From Acidimicrobium ferrooxidans DSM 10331 (lineage in GTDB: Bacteria; Actinomycetota; Acidimicrobiia; Acidimicrobiales; Acidimicrobiaceae), in NCBI RefSeq assembly GCF_000023265.1, contig NC_013124.1, forward strand, positions 1,802,001 through 1,866,000: a stretch of DNA of 64,000 bases. The letters run 5' to 3'. Both the position numbers and the translations under genes were made by a program. Below, piece by piece: positions 41,375-53,711 of this stretch. The notes under the pieces were generated by a model. The model saw only the letters and a program-made list of their open reading frames with translations, was not told the origin of the DNA and made no database searches. The first letter of the stretch is position 1. Each line of letters opens with the position of its first letter.

Positions 41375-41499
41375 GAGACCGTTCACACGTCACGGCGTGT
41401 GCACGGAACCTGGGGGCTTCACCGTGCATCGCGTGGGCCCTGTGCCGATCCCGCGCTGTGCGTGAGTCCCCGACGATGCTGCGACACCAAGGAGGAAGC

Positions 41500-42258
41500 G
41501 TGCGTCCGAACGCCGTCATCATCGGCCTTGGCCAGCTCGGCCGTTCCCTTGCCGAAGGACTGGTCCTCGCAGGCTGGACCGTGACGGGGGTCCGGCGCGA
41601 TCAGACGGCGAGCGAGCTTGCTCGGCCCGACCTCGTGGTCGTCGCCACCGGTGAGGACGATCTCGGCCCAGCGCTCGAGACACTGCCGCCCGACTGGCGC
41701 TCGCACCGGGTCGTCCTCCTCCAGAACGAACTCCTCCCCGACCAGTGGCGTCGCCATGGCATCATCGATCCCACGATCCTCGTCGTGTGGTTCTCCCGCA
41801 AGCCCGGCGAGCTGGTACGGGAGCTGCGGCCCTCGGTCGTCGCGGGGCCGCACGCCAGCGCGATCCGCAGCGCGCTCAGCGCCCTCGATCTCCACGCCGT
41901 CGAGGTCACCCCATCCGAGGTGATCAGTGCCCTCGTCGAGAAGAACGTCTACATCTGGTCGATGAACCTCGCGGCACTCCTCGTCCCCGACCCGACCACG
42001 AGCCGCGTGCTCGGCGAGTTTCGAGACGTCTACGACGCGCTCTGTCGAGAGACGGTTCACATCCACGAGGCCGCCCTTGGTCATCCGATCGGCGACGTCG
42101 CGGCGCTGTGCGACGGCGTGGCCGCCATCCTCGCCAACGAGGGAGAGCGGCGCCTCGGAGGCCGCAGCGCGAAGCGCCGAGCGGAGCGGCTCGCCGCGCT
42201 CGCTCGTACACTCGGCGTCGACGCCCCCACCGTGGCTCGCGCTGCCGAGAGCGCCTGA
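41500..42258 (+). CDS. NAD(P)-binding ketopantoate-reductase-like protein
   Basis: A 252-residue protein with a Rossmann N-terminus (NAVIIGLGQLGRSLAEGLVLAGW) and a helical C-terminal half. That is the overall plan of ketopantoate reductase and 6-phosphogluconate dehydrogenase-like proteins. The second domain lacks motifs that would fix the substrate. The GTG at 41500 is preceded by AAGGAGG; an ATG eight codons upstream (41476) is less likely because the ribosome-binding site lies inside that extension. It follows the decayed transposase and precedes a convergent lipoprotein gene. Confidence 0.65.
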   Translation: MRPNAVIIGLGQLGRSLAEGLVLAGWTVTGVRRDQTASELARPDLVVVATGEDDLGPALETLPPDWRSHRVVLLQNELLPDQWRRHGIIDPTILVVWFSRKPGELVRELRPSVVAGPHASAIRSALSALDLHAVEVTPSEVISALVEKNVYIWSMNLAALLVPDPTTSRVLGEFRDVYDALCRETVHIHEAALGHPIGDVAALCDGVAAILANEGERRLGGRSAKRRAERLAALARTLGVDAPTVARAAESA

Positions 42259-42281
42259 GTCACGCGACAGCTTCGGACCCG

Positions 42282-43316
42282 TCAGGGCGACCCAGGCTCG
42301 GCGAGGAAGACCGCGACGAAGTCGCGCCAGAACGGCACCAGATAGTGCGTCGGCGCCTGCGCCATGGACGGCAACAGGTTCGTCGCCACGAGTCCGTTCG
42401 GCCCCTCGGCGAAGGTCGCAAAGCTCACCCAGTAGGGGTTGATGTCGAGCTGCATCCCACGAACGGCACCAGCCCACACCAGCATCGAGCCCAGCGTCGC
42501 TGGCGACAGTCCTGGGCCACCGACCCACACGAGATTGCCGTGCGAGGTGATGCCGAGGCCGCTCCGCCAGGTCGCGAGCAGATTGCCGAGCGAGTAGCCC
42601 CACGTCACGAGGGGATTCTCCGACGCCGTCGGGAGCACTGCTCCGTGATCGACCAGCAAGGTCAAGTTCTGGCGAACCGCGCTCACGGCCGGACTCGGAC
42701 CGACCTCGGAGCCCCACGCACCAATCTCGACTCGCCCGTTCGTCAGCTCGACGAGTGACGCGGCACCCTCGACGAGCGGGGCTCCCACGACGCCATCCTG
42801 CTCGAAGCCACCGTTCGAAACCGCGAACTGGAAGCCGCCCTCGAACGCCGCGACGAGATTGGTGACCAACGAGGGGGGCACCATGCCCTGGTACCGAAAG
42901 CTCCCACCGGGTTGGGTCGTGCCCGCGAAGAGCTGCACGACAGCGTGTGCCTGATCGATCCAGGCCACCCCGACCGGAGCGGCCCCCGGCGACGGCGCCA
43001 CCTCCGAGGTGAATACCACCGCGCCGCCCGAGCCGACCGCCCCCGCTGGCGTCCACGTCACCGGCGCACCCGTCGGGCCGACCTCGATCCGGGGCATCGG
43101 CCACAGTTGCTCGGGGGCGCCGCCCCCCGCGATGGGCCCGGGGTGTGCAAGGCGGGTCACGCCGCTCGCCGCGTCGGAGGCCGCCGGGACCGGGGGCGGC
43201 ACGCGCGCTGGCGACGAGCCCTTAGCACGTGCGCTCCGTGCGCTAGTGCCACAGGCAGCGAGCACCCCGCACGCAACGACCAGGCAAGCGCCGCCGTAGC
43301 GCCGACGTCGCGCCAT
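42282..43316 (-). CDS. Lipoprotein with phosphodiester glycosidase (NAGPA-like) domain
   Basis: A 344-residue exported protein. The N-terminus MARRRRYGGACLVVACGVLAACGTS has a lipobox LAAC, so it should be lipid-anchored outside the membrane. After a Pro/Ala-rich spacer, a domain with SLVTNLVAAFEGGFQFAVSNGGFEQDG, WGSEVGPSPAVSAVRQNLTLLVDHG and LDINPYWVSFATF resembles the phosphodiester glycosidase family (PF09992, FNGGFF-type motif). That family removes GlcNAc from phosphodiester-linked sugars. It may process a phosphodiester-linked wall polymer, though the substrate is not known. Confidence 0.78.
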   Translation of the reverse strand: MARRRRYGGACLVVACGVLAACGTSARSARAKGSSPARVPPPVPAASDAASGVTRLAHPGPIAGGGAPEQLWPMPRIEVGPTGAPVTWTPAGAVGSGGAVVFTSEVAPSPGAAPVGVAWIDQAHAVVQLFAGTTQPGGSFRYQGMVPPSLVTNLVAAFEGGFQFAVSNGGFEQDGVVGAPLVEGAASLVELTNGRVEIGAWGSEVGPSPAVSAVRQNLTLLVDHGAVLPTASENPLVTWGYSLGNLLATWRSGLGITSHGNLVWVGGPGLSPATLGSMLVWAGAVRGMQLDINPYWVSFATFAEGPNGLVATNLLPSMAQAPTHYLVPFWRDFVAVFLAEPGSP

Positions 43317-43353
43317 GGCCTCAGCCGTCCGTCGCCATCGGGCGAGTGCGAGG

Positions 43354-44238
43354 TCAGGCGTTCATGAATCGGCGCACAGCGATGGCCGATCCCGCCGTAC
43401 CGACCACGATCCCCACCACGAGGACGATGCCGAGCGTCCCGATCACGTCGCCAGTGGTGAGGACGAAGCCGGACAGGAGGTGGATCTGGAAGTGGCTCAC
43501 GGCAAAGCTGATCAGGTCACGGAGTCCGACCACGACCCCACCCGCGATGGCAGCGCCCAGGAGGCCCTGGACGAGCCCTTCGAGCATGAACGGGATCTGG
43601 ATGAACGAGTTCGTCGCGCCGACGAGCCGCATGACGGCGACCTCTCGGCGCCGAGAGAAGATCGCGACCCGGATGACGTTCAAAATGAGCACCGCGGCCG
43701 ACACGAGGAGCACGACGGCGATCACGAGGATCACCGACTGAGCAATCGTCGAGATCTCGAGGATCGTGTGGATCGCCGAGAAGTTGTCGTTCACCGCGTA
43801 GACCCCGGGCTCACCACGCACGACCGCGGCGATCGCCGGTGCCTCTGCCGGGTTGACCAGCGAGACACGATAGAACGTCGGGACCTGCGATTCAGGCACC
43901 GCGTTCACGAGATCGGGCTGGTTGGCGAGGAGGCGACGGAAGTCTTGGTAGGCCTGAGCCCGTGGCACGTAGGAGTACGAGCGCACCGTCGGCAGCTGAT
44001 GGAGCTCCGCCTCGAGCGCACGGAACTCCGATCGCGTCGCGTTCGGCTGCATGAAGACGAGGAGCTGCACGTTGCCCTGCCACTCGCTGGTCGCGGTCTG
44101 GACACCCTGCTTGATGAGGAGCGCGGCCCCTACCAGCGACAGCGACACCGTCACCGTCAAGATGGCCGCCAGTGACATCAAGCGATTACGCCACAGGTTG
44201 GTCGCGGTCTCGCGAAGGAAGTAGCGCAGTGCGGTCAT
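43354..44238 (-). CDS. ftsX: Cell division protein FtsX
   Basis: A 294-residue permease-like protein of the FtsEX complex, which relays cytoplasmic ATP hydrolysis to peptidoglycan hydrolases at the division site. It has an N-terminal helix ([22 protein letters not shown]), an extracellular loop (about residues 50-170), then three helices. The motif [26 protein letters not shown] is typical of FtsX. It starts in an ATGA overlap with ftsE. Confidence 0.95.
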   Translation of the reverse strand: MTALRYFLRETATNLWRNRLMSLAAILTVTVSLSLVGAALLIKQGVQTATSEWQGNVQLLVFMQPNATRSEFRALEAELHQLPTVRSYSYVPRAQAYQDFRRLLANQPDLVNAVPESQVPTFYRVSLVNPAEAPAIAAVVRGEPGVYAVNDNFSAIHTILEISTIAQSVILVIAVVLLVSAAVLILNVIRVAIFSRRREVAVMRLVGATNSFIQIPFMLEGLVQGLLGAAIAGGVVVGLRDLISFAVSHFQIHLLSGFVLTTGDVIGTLGIVLVVGIVVGTAGSAIAVRRFMNA

Positions 44239-44930
44239 CGACCCTCCACTCCGATGCCGTAGACGCCTCGAACCTGATCCCGCTGGACGGTGCCGGTACC
44301 GATCTCGATCACGCGGCGCCGCATGGCGTCGACGATGCTCGAGTCGTGGGTCGCCATCACGACCGCCGTCCCGGTGCGGTTGATCCGCTCCAGCAAGTTC
44401 ATCACTCCCCAGCTCGTCTCCGGGTCGAGGTTGCCGGTCGGCTCGTCCGCGAGCAGGATCAGTGGGCGGTTCACGAACGCCCGAGCGATCGCGACTCGCT
44501 GCTGCTCGCCACCGGAGATCTGCCCGGGGAGTCGATCCGCCTTGTCCTCGAGGCCGACGAGCCGAAGAACCTGGGGCACCTGCTGGTTGATCACGGAACG
44601 CGGCTTGCCGATCACCTCGAGGGCGAACGCCACGTTCTGGAAGACCGTCTTGTTCGGCAGGAGTCGGAAGTCCTGGAAGACGACCCCGATGTTGCGCCGG
44701 AAGTAGGGGACCCTCCAGTTCGGCATGGTCACGAGGTTCTTGCCAGCCATCCAGATCGTGCCCGAGTCGGGGCGCTCCTCACGCGTCATGAGCTTGATCA
44801 GCGTCGTCTTGCCCGATCCCGACGACCCGATGAGGAAGACGAACTCTCCACGGCCGATCTCGAAGCTGACGTCACGAATCGCAGACGACGATCCCGCGTA
44901 CTGCTTCGTGACATGCTCGAAGCGAATCAT
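44235..44930 (-). CDS. ftsE: Cell division ATP-binding protein FtsE
   Basis: A 231-residue ABC ATPase. The motifs are [21 protein letters not shown] (Walker A), [22 protein letters not shown] (Q-loop), [19 protein letters not shown] (signature) and [17 protein letters not shown] (Walker B). It partners with FtsX immediately downstream. AAGGAG is 4 nt before the ATG. The order prfB-ftsE-ftsX is conserved across many Actinobacteria. Confidence 0.96.
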   Translation of the reverse strand: MIRFEHVTKQYAGSSSAIRDVSFEIGRGEFVFLIGSSGSGKTTLIKLMTREERPDSGTIWMAGKNLVTMPNWRVPYFRRNIGVVFQDFRLLPNKTVFQNVAFALEVIGKPRSVINQQVPQVLRLVGLEDKADRLPGQISGGEQQRVAIARAFVNRPLILLADEPTGNLDPETSWGVMNLLERINRTGTAVVMATHDSSIVDAMRRRVIEIGTGTVQRDQVRGVYGIGVEGR

Positions 44931-44978
44931 GCAGCTCCTTCCCCCGGGCGCCTGCCCGGTGAGGTCACGCAGCCGCTC

Positions 44979-44984
44979 ATCCTA
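44979..44984 (-). promoter_or_regulatory. Candidate -10 box for ftsEX
   Basis: TAGGAT on the minus strand in the 64-bp gap between prfB and ftsE would give a leader of roughly 40 nt containing the AAGGAG site. No convincing -35 was found. Confidence 0.3.
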
Positions 44985-44994
44985 CCATTCGAGA

Positions 44995-46104
44995 TCACCC
45001 ATCAGGGTGCTTCTCGCGCCTCCAGGCGAGGAACGCCTCGATGAAGGGGTCGAGGCGCCCATCGAGGACTGCTTGAACATTGCGATCTTCGTACCCGGAA
45101 CGATGGTCCTTGACCAACTGGTAGGGCGCGAGGACATAGGAGCGCACCTGATTCGCCCAACCGACGTCCACCCGCGGCCCGCTCAAGGCATCGAGCTGTG
45201 CTCGCTGCTCTTCGCGCCGTCGCTGCTCCAGCTTCGACACCAGGATCTGCATCGCCTTCGCCCTATTCTGCAACTGCGAACGCTCGTTCTGGCACGACAC
45301 CACGATTCCGGTCGGTAGGTGGGTGATGCGTACCGCCGAGTCGGTGACGTTGACGTGCTGCCCGCCCGCTCCGGACGACCGATACGTGTCGATCCGCAGA
45401 TCCTTCTCGTCGATGACGACCTCGCCAGCGTCCTCGGCGAGTGGGGTCACGTCCAGTGACGCAAAGCTCGTCTGACGCCGGTGCTGGGCGTCGAACGGCG
45501 AGATGCGCACCAACCGGTGCACCCCACGCTCCGCGACGAGCAAGCCATAGGCGTAGCGTCCGCGCACGATCGCCGTCGCCGACAAGATCCCGGCCTCTTG
45601 TCCCTCGGTGACCTCGTCCACCTCGAACTCGAACCCGCGACCTTGGGCCCAACGCTCGTACATGCGCAGCATCATCTGGGCCCAATCCTGGGCATCGGTG
45701 CCACCGGCACCCGAGTGGATCTCGAGCACGGCATCGCTCTCGTCGAACTCCCCGGCGAGGAGCGAGCGAATCTCGATCGCATCGAGGTGCGCAGCCAGCG
45801 ACGTGAGGACGTCCTCGGCCTCGGCGGCGAGATCTGGGTCGTCGTCGGCCATCTCGATGGCGACGTTGCTGTCGGCGAGCATGGCGTCGAGTCGGGCGAT
45901 GAGCTCGACGTCGTCCTTGAGCGTGCCGTAGCGGCGCGAGAGCTCGCGACCCTTCGCGGGGTCCGACCAGACCCCAGGATCGGCGAGTGCGGCCTCGAGC
46001 TCGGCAAGCTCTGTTCGGCGATCGTCGATGTGCAAGAACGCTCGGGCCCGCTCGAGACGCTCGGCCAGTGCCCGAGCTCGCTCGGCGAGTTCCGCTCTCG
46101 TCAC
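44995..46104 (-). CDS. prfB: Peptide chain release factor 2
   Basis: A 369-residue class I release factor for UGA and UAA codons. It carries the RF2 tripeptide region RISPFDAQHRRQTSF (SPF) and the catalytic RSSGAGGQHVNVTDSAVRITH (GGQ). The gene reads through in a single frame, so the programmed +1 frameshift found in many bacteria is absent. The GTG start overlaps the secA stop (GTGA), giving the coupled order secA-prfB. Confidence 0.96.
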   Translation of the reverse strand: MTRAELAERARALAERLERARAFLHIDDRRTELAELEAALADPGVWSDPAKGRELSRRYGTLKDDVELIARLDAMLADSNVAIEMADDDPDLAAEAEDVLTSLAAHLDAIEIRSLLAGEFDESDAVLEIHSGAGGTDAQDWAQMMLRMYERWAQGRGFEFEVDEVTEGQEAGILSATAIVRGRYAYGLLVAERGVHRLVRISPFDAQHRRQTSFASLDVTPLAEDAGEVVIDEKDLRIDTYRSSGAGGQHVNVTDSAVRITHLPTGIVVSCQNERSQLQNRAKAMQILVSKLEQRRREEQRAQLDALSGPRVDVGWANQVRSYVLAPYQLVKDHRSGYEDRNVQAVLDGRLDPFIEAFLAWRREKHPDG

Positions 46105-48719
46105 GCCGAACCGCCCTCGGACTCAGGACCCTCGGTGACGTCGCGAGCCTCGCGGATGAGGTCCAAGATGCTCATCGCCTGCGGATCGGTGGCGCCGAAG
46201 TAGCGCGCGCCCGACAGGTCGAGCTTCGGCACGTTCTGCGAGGATTCGGTTCGGAACAGGTACCGCACGAAGTCGTCCTCGATGCGGCGCATTAGCTCCT
46301 GGAACATCTCGAAGCCCTCTTGCTGCCACGCGACGAGCGGGTCCTGCTGACCCATGGCACGCAAGTTGATGCCCTCGCGCAGATAGTCCATGTCGATGAG
46401 ATGGTCGCGCCAGTGCTGATCGATGACGCCCAAGAGCACGTCGCGCTCGAGCGCTCGGAGCCTGGGGGTGCCATCGGCATCGGCACCGAGCGCGCGTTCG
46501 CGCTCGTCGTAGAGCTCCAAGGCCTCGACGACCAGCGAGCTCACAAGTTGATCGCGGCTCTGCGCGTCGGCGAGCTCCTCGGCGGTGAAGGCGCTCCCCC
46601 AGGTTCGCCGCGCCTCGTCGACCAGGCCCGCAAGGTCCCAGTCCTCGCCGTAGGCCCCAGGAGCGTAGACGTCCGCGACACGCCGAACCGTGCGCTCGAT
46701 GCTCTGGCGAGCGAACTCCGACAGATCCTCCCCTTCGAGGATCTCTCGGCGCCTGGCGTAGATGACCTTGCGCTGCTCGTCGAGCACCTGGTCGTACTTG
46801 AGCACGTCCTTGCGGATGTCGGCGTTGCGCGCTTCGACCGTCGCCTGGGCACGCTCGATCGCTCGCGACACGGCCTTGGCCTCGATCGGTTGATCCTCCG
46901 GGAACGCACGATTCATCACCCACGACACGACGCTGCCACCCGCAAAGATACGCATGAGTTCGTCCTCGAGCGAGAGGAAGAACCGCGTCTCGCCGGGGTC
47001 ACCTTGGCGACCCGATCGACCTCGCAGCTGGTTGTCGATCCGACGAGACTCATGGCGCTCCGAGCCGATGACGTAGAGACCTCCGAGCGAGCGCACCTGC
47101 TCACCTTCGTCGGCGCACACCTGTTGGAACTTGCCGAGAGCTTCCTCGTAGGCAGCACGTCCCTCATCGGTCGTGGGGTCGAGTCCGGCTTCGCGCACCG
47201 CGATCGCCGCGAGCCCCTCGGGGTTGCCGCCGAGCAAGATGTCGACACCGCGCCCAGCCATGTTCGTGGCGACGGTGACGGCGCCGAGGCGTCCGGCCTG
47301 GGCGATGATCTCCGCCTCGGCAGCGTGGTACTTCGCGTTCAGCACCGCATGCGAGATCCCGCGTTCTGCGAGCAGACTCGAGAGCAACTCGGACTTGGCA
47401 ACCGAGACCGTGCCGACGAGCACCGGCTGGCCCTTCGCCGATCGCTCGGCGATCTCCTCGACAACGGCGCCGAACTTCCCGAGCTCCGACTTGAACACGA
47501 GGTCTGCGCGATCGACACGTTGCACGGGTCGATTCGTCGGGATCGGCACGACCTGGAGGCCGTACGTCGAGGCGAACTCCGCGGCTTCCGTCTGGGCCGT
47601 ACCGGTCATCCCCGCAAGCTTGTCGTAGAGGCGGAAGTAGTTCTGGAGGGTCACGGTGGCCCAGGTGTGGTTCTCCTCCTGGATCCGCACCCGCTCCTTG
47701 GCCTCCACGGCCTGGTGCAACCCGTCCGACCAACGCCGGCCCTCCAGGATGCGCCCCGTGAACTCGTCGACGATCTTGACCTCGCCCCGGTCGACGATGT
47801 AGTCGCGATCGCGCAGGTACAGGTGCTTTGCCCGCAGCGCCTGGGTGAGCTGGTGCAAGTAGCCCATGTGCGCGATGTCGTAGAGGTTCTCGACCCCGAG
47901 CGCGCGCTCCACCCGTTCGATGCCGGCCTCCGTCGGGAGGACGACCTTCTTCTCCTCGTCGATCTCATAGTCGACGTCCGGACGGAGGGTGCGCACGATC
48001 GAGGCGAAGCGGTAGTAGAGATCGGGGCTCATCTCCGACGGCCCCGAGATGATGAGCGGCGTGCGTGCCTCGTCGATCAAGATGGAGTCGACCTCGTCGA
48101 CGATGGCGTAGTGGTGCGGACGCTGCACCACCTCCTCCAACGACGTCGCCATGTTGTCGCGCAGGTAGTCGAACCCGAACTCGGTGTTGGTGCCGTAGGT
48201 GATGTCGGCGAGGTACGCCGCGCGCTTGGCGGCGGGATCGCTCTCGTCGGCCCCGACCCGACCGACCGTCATCCCGAGGGCGGCGTAGATGCGTCCCATC
48301 CAGGCGGCGTCGCGTGCGGCCAGGTAGTCGTTGACCGTCACGATGTGCACGCCCTTGCCCTCGAGCGCGTTCAGGTAGGCCGGGAGGGTCGACACCAAGG
48401 TCTTGCCTTCTCCGGTCTGCATCTCGGCGATCCACCCGAAGTGGAGCGCCATCCCGCCGAGCAGCTGCACGTCGTAGTGCCGCTGACCGATCGCTCGCCG
48501 AGCGGCCTCGCGCACCACCGCGAAGGCCTCGACCAACAGGTCCTCGAGAGTCTCGCCCTCCTCGAGCCGCTGACGGAACTCGGCGGTCTTCGCACGCAGT
48601 GCCGCGTCGTCGAGTTGGGCGATCTCGGGTTCTAGCTGGTTGATGAGCGGGACGACTGCCTGCAGACGCTTGAGGCGCTTGCCCTCGCCCGCTCGTAGGA
48701 TGCGATCGAAGATCCCCAT
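46101..48719 (-). CDS. secA: Preprotein translocase ATPase SecA
   Basis: An 872-residue SecA motor that drives proteins through SecYEG. It has MQTGEGKTLVSTLPAYLNAL (Walker A), VDEVDSILIDEARTPLIISGP (DEAD-type box), MTGTAQTEAAEFASTYGL, VTVATNMAGRGVDILLGG and GSERHESRRIDNQLRGRSGRQGDPG. The helical scaffold includes IDQHWRDHLIDMDYLREGI. The C-terminal zinc-binding CxC motif is missing, as in several actinobacterial SecAs. It lies 21 bp after the hibernation factor gene and overlaps prfB. Confidence 0.97.
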   Translation of the reverse strand: MGIFDRILRAGEGKRLKRLQAVVPLINQLEPEIAQLDDAALRAKTAEFRQRLEEGETLEDLLVEAFAVVREAARRAIGQRHYDVQLLGGMALHFGWIAEMQTGEGKTLVSTLPAYLNALEGKGVHIVTVNDYLAARDAAWMGRIYAALGMTVGRVGADESDPAAKRAAYLADITYGTNTEFGFDYLRDNMATSLEEVVQRPHHYAIVDEVDSILIDEARTPLIISGPSEMSPDLYYRFASIVRTLRPDVDYEIDEEKKVVLPTEAGIERVERALGVENLYDIAHMGYLHQLTQALRAKHLYLRDRDYIVDRGEVKIVDEFTGRILEGRRWSDGLHQAVEAKERVRIQEENHTWATVTLQNYFRLYDKLAGMTGTAQTEAAEFASTYGLQVVPIPTNRPVQRVDRADLVFKSELGKFGAVVEEIAERSAKGQPVLVGTVSVAKSELLSSLLAERGISHAVLNAKYHAAEAEIIAQAGRLGAVTVATNMAGRGVDILLGGNPEGLAAIAVREAGLDPTTDEGRAAYEEALGKFQQVCADEGEQVRSLGGLYVIGSERHESRRIDNQLRGRSGRQGDPGETRFFLSLEDELMRIFAGGSVVSWVMNRAFPEDQPIEAKAVSRAIERAQATVEARNADIRKDVLKYDQVLDEQRKVIYARRREILEGEDLSEFARQSIERTVRRVADVYAPGAYGEDWDLAGLVDEARRTWGSAFTAEELADAQSRDQLVSSLVVEALELYDERERALGADADGTPRLRALERDVLLGVIDQHWRDHLIDMDYLREGINLRAMGQQDPLVAWQQEGFEMFQELMRRIEDDFVRYLFRTESSQNVPKLDLSGARYFGATDPQAMSILDLIREARDVTEGPESEGGSA

Positions 48720-48740
48720 GGGCTCGCTCGCGGACGACGC

Positions 48741-49289
48741 TCAGTCGGCGACGCCCGCACCCTCCTCCTCGGCTTGATCGATGAGCCCGACGGTGCCATC
48801 CTCCCGCCGATACACGACAGCGGGCCGCCCGGTCTCCTCATTGATGAACAGGTAGAAACTATGGTCGAGCAGGTCCATTCGGAACGCGGCCGACTGCGGG
48901 TCGAGCGGCTGGAGCGCGAAACGCTTGCGCCGCCTGATGTCGAGTCGAGCCTCGGGTGCTTCGGCGCCACCGCGGTGATGGGGATGGCTGCGGGCCACCA
49001 GTCGACCCTTCAGACGCTCGAGGCGCCGCTTGAGCCGCTCCTCGGCACGGTCGAAGGACTCGAGCTCCGTCTCGCCCACACCGCGTGCGCGCACGACCGC
49101 CTTCGAGACCACGTAGGTCACCTCGGTCACGACGCGGTCCGGATTGGCTGGGTTGCCGGCTCGCTCGACATGCACCTCGACCCGCTCAGGGGCACCGAGG
49201 TACTTCTCGAGTCGCGCGATACGGTCCTCGACGTGCGCGCGCTGCTGCTCGGTCAGCGTGCAGCCTCGACACCGAAGGTCAACTGCCAT
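48741..49289 (-). CDS. hpf: Ribosome hibernation promoting factor, long form
   Basis: A 182-residue protein. The N-terminal S30AE-type domain (TLTEQQRAHVEDRIARLEKYLG; RVEVHVERA) binds the 30S subunit. The C-terminal domain (KRFALQPLDPQSAAFRMDLLDHSFYLFINEETGRPAVVYRREDGTVGLI) mediates dimerisation into 100S ribosomes. ATG at 49289 has AGGAGG 6 nt upstream. The location just before secA is conserved in many Gram-positives. Confidence 0.94.
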   Translation of the reverse strand: MAVDLRCRGCTLTEQQRAHVEDRIARLEKYLGAPERVEVHVERAGNPANPDRVVTEVTYVVSKAVVRARGVGETELESFDRAEERLKRRLERLKGRLVARSHPHHRGGAEAPEARLDIRRRKRFALQPLDPQSAAFRMDLLDHSFYLFINEETGRPAVVYRREDGTVGLIDQAEEEGAGVAD

Positions 49290-49299
49290 GGGCCACCTC

Positions 49300-51630
<2,331 letters not shown>

Positions 51631-51643
<13 letters not shown>

Positions 51644-51900
51644 GGCGGTCCTCCCTCGGGATCGGTGTTGGATACCTCCCCCTCCGGCGAGAGGCCAGCG
51701 GCGACTAGGAGCGCCCGATGGCGCTCGTCATCGACCACCTCTGCATCCTCGACCAGCAGATCCGCGATACCGTCTGTGACCGCATAGGCACGGTGGAGGC
51801 GGGGATTGTAGAGCACTGACTCCGACTCGATCCAGAGCAGGGGCCCGTGGTCGAGCGGACAGGCGACGATGGCGAGCAGGTCCGGCGAGAGCGCACTCAT
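51631..51900 (-). CDS. Trm112-like small protein
   Basis: An 89-residue protein with LLAIVACPLDHGPLLW and YNPRLHRAYAVTDGIADLLVEDA, the CP...G...Y...DGIP-like layout of Trm112 proteins. Only one cysteine is kept, so zinc binding is doubtful. Trm112 proteins activate methyltransferases in eukaryotes; the bacterial role is unclear. The ATG overlaps the phosphomannomutase stop codon (ATGA). Confidence 0.75.
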
Positions 51901-53252
51901 GCGTCGCGAGACTCCGCCTTCGCGACGACGGCGAGCACCTGCTGCGTCCGCCGAGCGACCTCGTCGGAGGTGCGTGCTTCCAGGTTGAGGCGCAAGAGCG
52001 GCTCGGTGTTCGAGGCCCGAAGGTTGAACCACCAATCGGGGAAGTCGATGGTGAGCCCGTCGAGGTGATCGACGCGCCCTTCACCGGCAAAGGCCGTCTC
52101 GACGAAGGCGAGCACCTCGTTGGCGTCGCGAACCTTGGAGTTGATCTCGCCCGACGCCGCGTAGCGCTCGTACTCCTTACGCAGCGTCGAGAGCTCCACC
52201 CCTGCGCGAGCGAGCTCTTCGAGCACGTTCACCGCGCCGATCACACCCGAGTCGGCCCGGTAGTTCTCGCGGAAGTAGTAGTGCCCCGAGTGTTCTCCAG
52301 CGAAGATGGCACCGGTGCGAGCCATCTCGGCCTTGATGAACGAGTGACCGACGCGCGTACGAATCGGCACCCCGCCCTGTTCACGAATGATCTCCGGGAC
52401 AGCCCGGGAGCAGATCAGGTTGTAGAGGATGGTTGCACCCGGCTCGCGCTCGAGCATGCGGCGCGCGATGATCGCGGTGGTGGTCGATCCCGACACCGGC
52501 GCGGCCCGGTCGTCGACCAGGAAGACCCGATCCGCGTCGCCGTCGAACGCGAGCCCGATGTCGGCACCCTGGCTGAGAACCCGTGCCTTGAGATCGATCA
52601 GGTTCTCGGGCTGGATGGGGTCGGCAGGATGGTTGGGAAAGCTGCCATCGAGCTCCGGATAGAGCACATCGAGCTCGACGTCGAGTGCCCCGAAGACGGC
52701 TGGGACCACGAGGCCGCCCATGCCGTTGGCCGTATCGGCCACGATGCGAAGACCCGCGAGCGACGACGCATCGACGAAGCTGAGCACGTGGTGCACGTAG
52801 GCATCGAGCAGGTTGTCGGTGGTGCGAGCCCCGCGAGCGCCGCTCGCGCTCACCGGAGCTAGTCCCTGCTCCACGAGCGCTTCGATCTCGGCGAGACCGG
52901 TCTCGACGCCGATGGGAGCAGCCCCGGGACCGCAGAACTTGATGCCGTTGTAGGACCCTGGATTGTGCGACGCGGTCACCATGGCGCCGTGCGCATCGAG
53001 TCGGCCGCTCGCGAAGTAGAGCATGTCGGTCGAGCAGAGCCCGAGATCGACGACGTCGACCCCCTCGACCACGAGACCGTCCGCAAAGGCACTGGCCAGC
53101 TCTTCGGACGAGAGGCGCATGTCGCGGCCCACCACCACGCGGCGCGGACCGAGCGCGCGCGCAAAGGCACGACCGATCGCGAAGGCGATCTCGCCATTCA
53201 GTTCGTCCGGGACGACGCCTCGAACGTCATAGGCCTTGAAGATTCCACTCAT
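51897..53252 (-). CDS. Phosphomannomutase/phosphoglucomutase
   Basis: A 451-residue alpha-D-phosphohexomutase. It has FKAYDVRGVVPDEL, MVTASHNPGSYNG (phosphoserine loop), GLAFDGDADRVFLVDD (Mg2+-binding DGDAD), GEHSGHYYF (sugar-binding) and RASNTEPLLRLNLEAR (phosphate-binding). It is likely ManB, coupled by overlap to the Trm112-like gene and the PGI/PMI isomerase. The ATG at 53252 was chosen because the protein starts MSGIFKAYD as in the family; the upstream extension lacks similarity. Confidence 0.92.
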   Translation of the reverse strand: MSGIFKAYDVRGVVPDELNGEIAFAIGRAFARALGPRRVVVGRDMRLSSEELASAFADGLVVEGVDVVDLGLCSTDMLYFASGRLDAHGAMVTASHNPGSYNGIKFCGPGAAPIGVETGLAEIEALVEQGLAPVSASGARGARTTDNLLDAYVHHVLSFVDASSLAGLRIVADTANGMGGLVVPAVFGALDVELDVLYPELDGSFPNHPADPIQPENLIDLKARVLSQGADIGLAFDGDADRVFLVDDRAAPVSGSTTTAIIARRMLEREPGATILYNLICSRAVPEIIREQGGVPIRTRVGHSFIKAEMARTGAIFAGEHSGHYYFRENYRADSGVIGAVNVLEELARAGVELSTLRKEYERYAASGEINSKVRDANEVLAFVETAFAGEGRVDHLDGLTIDFPDWWFNLRASNTEPLLRLNLEARTSDEVARRTQQVLAVVAKAESRDA

Positions 53253-53359
53253 CGTCGCAGGGCACTCCTTCGACCGCCGCCCAAGGTCCGTCCGAGCGAC
53301 GCGGCCTTCGGGCACCACGGCAGCTTACCGCACCGGCCCGGGACGTAGGATCGACGGCT

Positions 53360-53569
53360 TCAGGCGCGCTGGCGACGACGGGATCGTCCCGACCGAGCAT
53401 CCTCTTCGACGAGCGACACGACGTCGTCGACGGTGACCGCATCACCATCTCGGCGCCACCACTTGGCCCCGCAGGCAGCACAGGAGATCAGCGTCAGCGC
53501 GTGGCGAGCCACGTCGAGGTCGATGATCACCAGGTCCCGCTCGCGGCACGCCGGACACACTGTGTCCAT
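53360..53569 (-). CDS. Small zinc-ribbon protein
   Basis: A 69-residue protein with CPAC near the N-terminus and CAAC about 25 residues later, forming a four-cysteine zinc ribbon. A basic tail (RSGRSRRRQRA) follows. GGAGG lies 4 nt before the ATG. No known family was recognised; it could bind nucleic acid. Confidence 0.7.
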   Translation of the reverse strand: MDTVCPACRERDLVIIDLDVARHALTLISCAACGAKWWRRDGDAVTVDDVVSLVEEDARSGRSRRRQRA

Positions 53570-53699
53570 GAGACCTCCCTCTCTCGTGGGCCTTTGGACC
53601 CGATCCAGGCTTCGGCACCTGGGGCCAGGATCTTTACCAAATGTTGAGCTCGCGAGCTGGTGCTTCGGCGACCGCCCCGCTCACGGACCCCGAGAGGGC

Positions 53700-53705
53700 T
53701 ACACT
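53700..53705 (+). promoter_or_regulatory. TACACT -10 box of leaderless acyl-CoA dehydrogenase gene
   Basis: TACACT ends 6 nt before the ATG at 53712, with no ribosome-binding site between. Confidence 0.5.
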
Positions 53706-53711
53706 CACACC

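Noticed and set aside
44995-46104. Programmed frameshift in prfB
   Set aside because: The gene is open from start to stop in one frame, with no in-frame UGA near codon 25.
46320-48635. A 771-codon open frame antisense to secA
   Set aside because: It is a shadow of secA, whose motifs are complete. The antisense product is compositionally odd and unmatched.
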